From contig NZ_CP086111.1 of assembly GCF_016806835.2 (NCBI RefSeq), positions 241,501 to 305,500 of the forward strand: a DNA stretch of 64,000 nt, in the 5' to 3' direction. Within the stretch, counting starts at the first letter, position 1. Every line of letters starts with the position of its first letter. Shown in pieces: positions 58,297-64,000 of this stretch. The notes beneath the pieces are model-generated. The model was not told the DNA's origin. It worked only from the letters and a program-made list of their open reading frames with translations, and made no database searches. The translations under genes and the position numbers were made by a program. The DNA is from Skermanella rosea. Its GTDB lineage: Bacteria > Pseudomonadota > Alphaproteobacteria > Azospirillales > Azospirillaceae.

Positions 58297-59208
58297 TCAG
58301 GGTTCCGCCTTGTCGCCCGCCGGCCGCTCCTCCGTCCTCAGGGCGTCGGCCAGCCTCGCCTGGGCGGTGCCCGGCTGCATCGGTTTCTGCTGGCTCTCGT
58401 GCGGCGACCAGCCGGCAAGATAGAGCACCTGGAAGGTCGCGGTCACCCGCCCATCGGGTTCGGAGAACAGCTCGGCATAGCGCCGCGCGGCGTCGATCAG
58501 CAGGGCCCGCGGAGTCGGCCGCCGGCGGCGGTTGAGCCCGGCGTTCGTCTCGCCCATGCCGCGCAGGTCGGCCATCAGCTTGAAGGCGCTGTCGTAGGTC
58601 ACGGTCAGCGTGTCGCTGTCCACCACCGGCAGGCTGAAGCCGGCGCGCTGGAGCAGGCCGCCGGCGTCCCGGACTTCCGCGAAGGGGGAGATGCGGGCGC
58701 TGACCCCGCCGGTCAAGTCCAGTTCCGCCTCCATCAGGCAGCGCCGCAGCTCGAACAGGGTGTCGCCGCCCAGCATGGCGCCGATGAACATGCCGTCCGG
58801 CTTCAGCGCGCGGCGGAGCTGGAGCAGCGCCCCCGGCAGGTCGTTGACCCAGTGGAGGCTGAGGTTGCTGACCGCGAGGTCGAAGCTGCCGTCGGCGAAC
58901 GGCAGCAGTTCCTCGTCGCCGGCCACGCACAGGCCCCCGGCGGCGGCGGCCATGGCGGGCGACAGGTCGCACTGGACCAGCCGCTCGATCCCCTTCCGCC
59001 CGCGCAGCGCGCGGCCGACCTCGCCGGTGTGGCAGCCCAGGTCGAGCGCCGTGGGGAAGTCGCGGACGACGTCCTCCAGCCGGTCGGCCAGCCGCTCCGC
59101 GATCTCCTCGAACAGGAAATTGTAACCGGCGAAACCGGCCGCGGCCCGGTCCCGGTGGCGGCGGACCGCGGCGCGGTCGAACACGTTCATGATGTCGCTG
59201 TCGTCCAT
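58297..59208 (-). CDS. SAM-dependent methyltransferase (BioC/NDUFAF5-like)
   Basis: About 303 residues: VFDRAAVRRHRDRAAAGFAG at the start, Rossmann motif ALDLGCHTGEVGRAL, FDLAVSNLSLHWVNDLPGA and FIGAMLGGDTLFELR. This is the pattern of alphaproteobacterial homologues of mitochondrial NDUFAF5, with BioC-like features. The start at ATG 59208 abuts AGGGGAG; ATG 59190 is an alternative. Divergent from comF. Substrate not determined. Confidence 0.85.
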   Translation of the reverse strand: MDDSDIMNVFDRAAVRRHRDRAAAGFAGYNFLFEEIAERLADRLEDVVRDFPTALDLGCHTGEVGRALRGRKGIERLVQCDLSPAMAAAAGGLCVAGDEELLPFADGSFDLAVSNLSLHWVNDLPGALLQLRRALKPDGMFIGAMLGGDTLFELRRCLMEAELDLTGGVSARISPFAEVRDAGGLLQRAGFSLPVVDSDTLTVTYDSAFKLMADLRGMGETNAGLNRRRRPTPRALLIDAARRYAELFSEPDGRVTATFQVLYLAGWSPHESQQKPMQPGTAQARLADALRTEERPAGDKAEP

Positions 59209-59314
59209 CTCCCCTATATGGAGGTTCCCCCGCGCCGCACAACACGTGACGGGTGCGGTCGGGGTGCGGCATCCGGACCGTTGCCGCCGGGCGGGGGCGG
59301 TTCGATCCTGCGCC

Positions 59315-60094
59315 ATGGACTGGCCGCTGACCGCCTCCCTGACGACCCTGGCGCGCGCGGCGCTCGACGCGGTGCTGCCGCCGCGCTGCCTGTCCTGCGC
59401 CGAGTCGGTCGACCGGCAGGGGACGCTGTGCATGCGCTGCTGGGGTGCCCTGACTTTCCTGGCGCCGCCCTGGTGCTCGTGCTGCGGCGAGCCGTTCGAG
59501 GGCGTGGTCGATCCCGGCCCGGCCGAGACGCAACGGGCCGAGACGCTGCTGTGCGCCCGCTGCGTCGCCAGCCCGCCGCCGTTCGGCAGGGCCCGGTCGG
59601 CGCTCCGCTACGACGACGGCAGCCGCGGCATGATCCTGGGCTTCAAGCATGCCGACCAGACCTATGCCGCCGTCGCCTTCGGCGGCTGGCTCGCCCGGTC
59701 CGGGGCGGAACTGCTGGCGCCCGACGCCGTCCTGGCGCCGGTGCCGCTCCACCGGTGGAAACTGTTCGCCCGGCGCTACAACCAGGCGGCGCTGCTCGCC
59801 AGGGATGTCGGCCGGCGCTCCGGCGTCGCCGTGTTGCCCGGCCTGCTGGTCCGCCACCGCCGGACCACGCCGCAAGGCGGCCATTCCCGGACCGGCAGGC
59901 AGCGGAACGTCCGCGGCGCCTTCCGGGTGCGGCCAAGCCTGGCGGAGCGCATCCGCGGGCGGCCGGTCGTGCTGGTCGACGACGTTCTGACGACGGGGGC
60001 CACGGTCTCCGAATGCGCCCGCGTCCTGCTGCGCGCGGGTGCCGCCAGGGTCGACGTCCTCACGCTCGCGCGCGTCATACGGTCCGGCGTCTAG
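59315..60094 (+). CDS. comF: ComF family phosphoribosyltransferase-like protein
   Basis: 259 residues: an N-terminal zinc-finger region (CLSC, CMRCW, CSCCGEPF, CARC) and a C-terminal PRTase domain with YNQAALLARDVGRRSG and VVLVDDVLTTGATVSECAR. ComF proteins support DNA uptake and replication restart in transformable bacteria and are widespread in others; the exact role is unclear. ATG 59315 is chosen; an upstream in-frame start lies over the divergent gene's leader. Confidence 0.88.
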   Translation: MDWPLTASLTTLARAALDAVLPPRCLSCAESVDRQGTLCMRCWGALTFLAPPWCSCCGEPFEGVVDPGPAETQRAETLLCARCVASPPPFGRARSALRYDDGSRGMILGFKHADQTYAAVAFGGWLARSGAELLAPDAVLAPVPLHRWKLFARRYNQAALLARDVGRRSGVAVLPGLLVRHRRTTPQGGHSRTGRQRNVRGAFRVRPSLAERIRGRPVVLVDDVLTTGATVSECARVLLRAGAARVDVLTLARVIRSGV

Positions 60095-60153
60095 CGAAAT
60101 CGCCGGTATCGATCATATAACGGGATAGTCAATCCACAGTGGAGCCGGAGTCC

Positions 60154-60414
60154 ATGGCCGAAGTCGTCATTTATACCAGTCCCTGGTGCCCGTACTGCAC
60201 GCGGGCCAAGAAGCTGCTGGCCGAGAAGGGCGTCCAGTTCGAGGAGATCGACGTGATGATGCAGCCGCGCAAGCGGGTGGAGATGACGCAACTGGCCGAA
60301 GGACGGACCTCGGTTCCGCAGATCTTCATCGACTCGAAGCCGATCGGGGGCTGCGACGACCTCTACGCGCTCGACCGGGCCGGCAAGCTCGACCCCATGC
60401 TGGGCCGCGCCTGA
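60154..60414 (+). CDS. grxC: Glutaredoxin 3
   Basis: 86 residues with the dithiol active site WCPYCTRAK, TSVPQIFIDSKPIGGCDDL for glutathione binding and the standard length. Reduces disulfides with glutathione. GGAG precedes ATG 60154, which is preferred to an in-frame GTG five codons earlier. Its stop overlaps the next gene's ATG by one base. Confidence 0.95.
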   Translation: MAEVVIYTSPWCPYCTRAKKLLAEKGVQFEEIDVMMQPRKRVEMTQLAEGRTSVPQIFIDSKPIGGCDDLYALDRAGKLDPMLGRA

Positions 60415-61265
60415 TGACCGGCTCCCCTCCCGCCGCGTCGCTCACCGTCGCCTGCGTCCAGGTCAATGCCGGGCCGGACATCGAGCCGAACCTGACCGCG
60501 GTCGGGGACCTCATCCTGCGCGCGCGCGAGGCCGGGGCCGATTTCATCACGACGCCGGAGAATGTCAGCATGATGGTGCTGGGCCGCAGCCGCGTCCTGC
60601 GGCGGGCCCGGCCGGAAGGCGACCATCCGGCGGTCCCCTTCTTCCGCGACATGGCCAGGCGGACCGGGGCATGGCTGCTGGCCGGCTCCCTGGCGGTCAA
60701 GCTCGACGAGGAGCGGGTCGCCAACCGCAGCCTGCTGTTCTCGCCCGAGGGCGAGATCGCGGGGCGCTACGACAAGATCCACATGTTCGACGTGGACTTG
60801 GCGCGGGGGGAGAGCTACCGCGAGTCGGCGACGTTCCGGCCCGGCGACCGGGCGGTGCTCGCCGCGACGCCCTGGGGCGGGGTCGGCATGACGGTCTGCT
60901 ACGACCTGCGCTTCGCCTACCTGTACCGCATGCTGGCCCATGCCGGCGCGTCGATCCTGACCGTTCCGTCCGCCTTCACGGTGCCGACCGGCCGGGCGCA
61001 CTGGCACGTCCTGCTGCGCGCCCGGGCGATCGAGACCGGCTGCTTCGTCGTGGCTCCGGCCCAGTGCGGCACCCATGACGGCGGCCGCACCACCTACGGC
61101 CATTCGCTGATCGTCAGCCCGTGGGGCGAGATCCTGGCCGACGGCGGCGAGGAGCCGGGCGTCGTCACCGCCCGCCTCGACCTGGAGGAGGTCGCCAAGG
61201 CCCGCGCCCAGGTGCCGTCGCTGAAGCACGACCGGACCGTCGAGCCGCCCGAAGCGGTGACTTGA
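60414..61265 (+). CDS. Carbon-nitrogen hydrolase (Nit1-like, possible deaminated glutathione amidase)
   Basis: 283-residue nitrilase-superfamily enzyme with the Glu-Lys-Cys triad: FITTPENVSMM, GRYDKIHMFDVDL and GMTVCYDLRFAYLYR. The subgroup with IHMFDVDL and DLRFPxLYR-like motifs contains Nit1, which repairs deaminated glutathione; coupling to glutaredoxin by a TGATG overlap fits that role. Substrate remains inference. Confidence 0.88.
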   Translation: MTGSPPAASLTVACVQVNAGPDIEPNLTAVGDLILRAREAGADFITTPENVSMMVLGRSRVLRRARPEGDHPAVPFFRDMARRTGAWLLAGSLAVKLDEERVANRSLLFSPEGEIAGRYDKIHMFDVDLARGESYRESATFRPGDRAVLAATPWGGVGMTVCYDLRFAYLYRMLAHAGASILTVPSAFTVPTGRAHWHVLLRARAIETGCFVVAPAQCGTHDGGRTTYGHSLIVSPWGEILADGGEEPGVVTARLDLEEVAKARAQVPSLKHDRTVEPPEAVT

Positions 61266-61268
61266 GCG

Positions 61269-61661
61269 TCAGCCCGTGAAGCTCCGGATGATCTCCAGGA
61301 GCCGTTCGACCTCGATCGGTTTCTGCATCACCACCAGCCTGTCGCCGGCGGGAATGGCCTCCTCCTCGTTCGGCGACATGTAGCCGGTCATCACGACGAT
61401 CGGGAGGAGGTCGTCGGTCGATCGCAGGTTGCCGATCAGCTCGTGCCCGCCGCCGCGCGGCATCCGCATGTCGGTCACCACGATGTCGGCCGGGTCCTGC
61501 CGGTGGATCGCCAGCGCCTCCCTGCCGTCGCAGGCGGTGGTGACGCGGTAGCCCTTGCGGGTCAGGAACCGCTCGAGCGCCATGGCAGCGATCGCCTCGT
61601 CGTCCGCGACCAGGACGTGGCTCCTGGGCTGCTCTTGCGTCACGGCATCGGTGTCAGGCAT
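61269..61661 (-). CDS. CheY-like response regulator
   Basis: 130-residue single receiver domain with VADDEAIAAMALERFL, phosphoacceptor Asp in DIVVTDMRMPRGGG, then VVMTGY and the lysine in VMQKPIEVERL. No output domain. It overlaps the end of the ethylene-receptor-like kinase gene by 8 bases, so it is the likely phosphorelay partner. ATG 61661 has GAGAA upstream; ATG 61673 is possible. Confidence 0.9.
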   Translation of the reverse strand: MPDTDAVTQEQPRSHVLVADDEAIAAMALERFLTRKGYRVTTACDGREALAIHRQDPADIVVTDMRMPRGGGHELIGNLRSTDDLLPIVVMTGYMSPNEEEAIPAGDRLVVMQKPIEVERLLEIIRSFTG

Positions 61662-63387
61662 TCGGGTTCTCATGTGATGGTCTGCTGCGGACCGGCAGCA
61701 ATATCGTGAAGCGGGCTCCCTGGTCCAGGTTTTCGGCGGATATCCGCCCGCCCATCGCGCCGATCAGGCTGGCACAGATCGACAGGCCGAGGCCGACCCC
61801 CTTGGTCGCCTCCTTGGTGGTGACGAACGGGTCGAAGATCCGGTCCGCCATTCCCGGCGGAAGGCCGGTTCCGTCGTCGCTGATCGTGATGCGGATCTGG
61901 TGCGGGCCTTGCTCCTCGGACAGGCCGACCTCGATGCGCCCGCCCTCGAAGGCAGGGTCGGCGGTCCGGCGGGCGGCGATGGCGTCGTGGGCGTTGCTCA
62001 GCAGGTTGATCACGACCTGCTCCAGGCGGCCGGGCCGGCCGGCCACGGCGGGCGCGGCCGGCGGCGCGTCCAGGGCCAGGGCCATGCCCTCGGTCGCGAA
62101 ATGGCGTTCGAGCAGGCCGACGGCGCGCCGGACCGGCTGGACCGGGTCGAACGGCACGACCTCCGGGCCGTCGCGCCGGCTGAAGGAGCGCATCTGGTCG
62201 ACGATCTCGCCCATGCGGGCCGCCTGGGTCGAGATCAGCTCCATCCCTTGGCGGAGATAGGCCGCGTCGGCCTCCACGCCCTCCTCCTCCATCAGGAGCC
62301 GGTTGTCGTCGGCGGTGATCCTGATGATGTTCAGCGGCTGGCTCATCTCGTGCGCGATGCCGGCGGCCAGGGTGCCCAGCGTGGCCAGCTTGGAGGTCTG
62401 GGCCAGCTCCTCCTGGAGCGTGCGGTACTCGGTCATGTCGCGCGACGTGCCGAGCAGCTTCGTCGGACGGCCTTCGGCGTCGAGCACGGGAGCCAGGTTG
62501 GTCTGCCAGATGCGCGTGCCGTCCCGGAGATCCAGCGTCTCCTCGTACTGGATCGGCTGCCTTGCCTCGCAGCAGGCGCGGTAGCGCTCGACCAGATGGT
62601 CGGCCACGGCAGGCGGGAAAATCTCGTGCGGCGTCCGGCCGGCCACCTCGGTCGAGACCAGGCCGGTCTGGCGCTCGTGGCTGGGGTTGAGCGCTTCGAA
62701 CCGGAACTCGCCCGGGCCATCCACGCGGACGACGAACAGGCCCTCGGCCAGATGGTGGAAGATGCTGGAATAGTGCAGTTCGCTGGCGCGCAGCCGGCGG
62801 TTGGCCTCCGACAGCTCGGCGGTGCGTTCGGCGACCCGGATCTCCAGCGTCTCGTTGGCCCGCTGAAGCGCCGCGTTGGCCGCCTCCAGCTCGGCGGTGC
62901 GATCGGCGACCCGGCGCTCCAGCGCCCCGTTCACGAGGCGGACCTCCGCCTCCGCGCGCTGCCGCTCCCGGATCTGCTGTTCGAGCCTGAAATTGGCGTC
63001 GCGGAGCTGGGCCGGGCTGGGCAGGGCGAGCGCGTGGGGGATCAGGGGCCAGAGCATGACCGCGGTCACGACCGAGATCGCGGCGGTGAAGGCCTTGACC
63101 GCGCCCTGCGCTACGTAGTCCGGGTTCCACAACGTCCAGGCGCCGAAGAAGTGGGTTATCCCGCAGGCCAGGATGAAGCCGCAGAACATCAGGAAAATCC
63201 ACTTGTAGGCGAGGTCCTCGCGCCGCCATACGAAATAGATCAGGCCGATCGGGATGGAGCAGTAGGCGAGGCCGATCAGAATGTCGGACAGCAGGTGCGT
63301 CCAGATCAGCTCCGGTCGCCAGGTCAAGCAAAGGCCGTGGGGCAGGAAGTCGCCGGGCTCGCCGAGGGCGCGAAAGAAGGTTTCCAT
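61654..63387 (-). CDS. Ethylene-receptor-like histidine kinase
   Basis: 577-residue membrane sensor. The N-terminus has three helices (about 30-54, 63-83, 92-120) that align with the plant ETR1 sensor at a constant +10 offset: Asp35, Tyr42, Ile45, Pro46, Ile72, Cys75 and His79 correspond to Asp25, Tyr32, Ile35, Pro36, Ile62, Cys65 and His69. Cys and His bind copper(I) in ETR1. A coiled coil with repeated RVADRTAELEAAN motifs, a PAS domain, the kinase motif GIAHEMSQPLNIIR and an HATPase domain (NLLSNAHDAI, GVGLGLSI) follow. Co-transcribed with a receiver protein. Ethylene response is known for Azospirillum and Synechocystis homologues. Confidence 0.85.
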   Translation of the reverse strand: METFFRALGEPGDFLPHGLCLTWRPELIWTHLLSDILIGLAYCSIPIGLIYFVWRREDLAYKWIFLMFCGFILACGITHFFGAWTLWNPDYVAQGAVKAFTAAISVVTAVMLWPLIPHALALPSPAQLRDANFRLEQQIRERQRAEAEVRLVNGALERRVADRTAELEAANAALQRANETLEIRVAERTAELSEANRRLRASELHYSSIFHHLAEGLFVVRVDGPGEFRFEALNPSHERQTGLVSTEVAGRTPHEIFPPAVADHLVERYRACCEARQPIQYEETLDLRDGTRIWQTNLAPVLDAEGRPTKLLGTSRDMTEYRTLQEELAQTSKLATLGTLAAGIAHEMSQPLNIIRITADDNRLLMEEEGVEADAAYLRQGMELISTQAARMGEIVDQMRSFSRRDGPEVVPFDPVQPVRRAVGLLERHFATEGMALALDAPPAAPAVAGRPGRLEQVVINLLSNAHDAIAARRTADPAFEGGRIEVGLSEEQGPHQIRITISDDGTGLPPGMADRIFDPFVTTKEATKGVGLGLSICASLIGAMGGRISAENLDQGARFTILLPVRSRPSHENPNA

Positions 63388-63551
63388 GCAGTGTCCGGTT
63401 TAATATCGCAGTATGCAGCGCACCACGGTTACCAAAAGCCAACCTCTCGCTCGTTCGGGGAACCCAAAACAAGGTTAATAATTGTAAGCCATAGGCACGC
63501 GCCTTGTCTCGCCTTATCGTACCGAAGGTTCTGTCCAATCGTGCGCGGCGG

Positions 63552-64000
63552 TCACTCCTCCGGACGATGCGGCGGGATCGGCCGGGGATGGGGATCGGCC
63601 ACGGCGCAGAGGCGCTGGACGACCGCCCGCCTCGGGAAATCGATCTCGCCCTGTTCGAAGGCTACCACCTGGAGTTGGTGTCCGACGCGGTCGAGGAGCT
63701 CGCCGGGAGCCAGCAGGAAGTCCGGAGAGGAAGGTTTGCCGAACCGCTCGTTGCCCCGCGCGAACGTCTCGTAGATCAGCACGCCGCCGGGTTCCAGCGA
63801 GTCCAGCAGCCTGGGAAACAGGGGGCGGTGAAGGTAGTTGGTGACGACCACGGCGGCGAAGCGCCTGTCCGCCGGCAAGGGCCAGGGGCTTCCGTCCTCC
63901 AGGTCGGCCTCGATCAGTTCCGGGGAGGAGCCGTTGGCCAGATCGGCGACGCCCGCCAGGGTCCGGTCGACCGCGGTGACCGGGTGTCCCAGCCCGGCGA
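63552..64000 (-). CDS. Class I SAM-dependent methyltransferase, 3' part
   Basis: The frame is open to the right edge, so the N-terminus is outside. About 149 codons are visible: GLGHPVTAVDRTLAG contains the acidic loop after motif I, then FAAVVVTNYLHRPLFPRLLD and GGVLIYETFARGNERFGKP. This is the pattern of small cytosolic methyltransferases close to TehB or tellurite-resistance-like proteins. Ends 164 bases before the ethylene-receptor-like gene start; that gap holds the kinase promoter and nothing else recognised. Confidence 0.8.
   Translation of the reverse strand, partial: AGLGHPVTAVDRTLAGVADLANGSSPELIEADLEDGSPWPLPADRRFAAVVVTNYLHRPLFPRLLDSLEPGGVLIYETFARGNERFGKPSSPDFLLAPGELLDRVGHQLQVVAFEQGEIDFPRRAVVQRLCAVADPHPRPIPPHRPEE

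Overview
The window is high-GC DNA with densely packed genes, typical of a metabolically versatile alphaproteobacterium of the Rhodospirillales/Azospirillaceae type (Azospirillum or Skermanella-like). This is inferred from gene content: a circularly permuted two-piece tmRNA, red-type (form IC) RuBisCO with CbbX, a MucR/Ros regulator, a DUF1476 zeta-like protein, FnrN with ccoGHIS, intracellular PhaZ and an aspartate-type HemB. The genus is not proven. I saw no rRNA, tRNA, CRISPR array, transposase or integrase.

Region by region. 1-1977: end of a TRAP transporter large permease followed by uronate isomerase. 2001-2437: promoter, permuted ssrA (tmRNA) and its terminator. 2440-4250: a small, lower-GC accessory patch with an unrecognised translationally coupled gene pair, a REP-like inverted repeat, and a DUF6883/DUF4926 pair whose first gene is cut by an in-frame stop. 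4258-14205: a complete-looking Calvin-cycle operon on the minus strand (cbbL, S, E, X, F, P, T, A) with divergent cbbR. 14375-26736: a CHASE4-like histidine kinase, an amidoligase/DUF1476 pair, a family 2 glycosyltransferase, a methyltransferase, three glutathione transferases, a VOC protein, PhaZ and EttA.

26909-32694: a thioesterase, an intracellular subtilase with a separate prodomain-like protein, then hemB, a phosphodiesterase and a lipid kinase. 32930-38125: the distal valine pathway (acyl-CoA dehydrogenase, 3-hydroxyisobutyryl-CoA hydrolase, MmsB) with a MarR-type regulator, and convergent glutaryl-CoA dehydrogenase. 38264-48376: DUF6898, MucR, rpiB, glyA, nrdR, ribD, an acyltransferase, then ribE-ribBA-ribH-nusB-thiL. 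48501-52275: argC, rplM-rpsI, a thioesterase and an enoyl-CoA hydratase. 52834-58247: ccoGHIS and FnrN. 58297-64000: methyltransferases, ComF, glutaredoxin, a nitrilase-family hydrolase and an ethylene-receptor-like histidine kinase with its response regulator.

Most of the window is ordinary core metabolism. The less ordinary items are: the ethylene-receptor-like kinase, which keeps all seven residues reported as essential for ethylene binding in plant ETR1; the subtilase plus free-standing prodomain pair; the interrupted DUF6883/DUF4926 module and the unknown gene pair beside tmRNA; a RibBA whose GTP cyclohydrolase half has lost zinc ligands; a palindromic repeat inside the cbbL-cbbS intercistronic gap; an amidoligase reading frame running 271 bases antisense into a kinase gene; and two dispersed palindromic repeat families.
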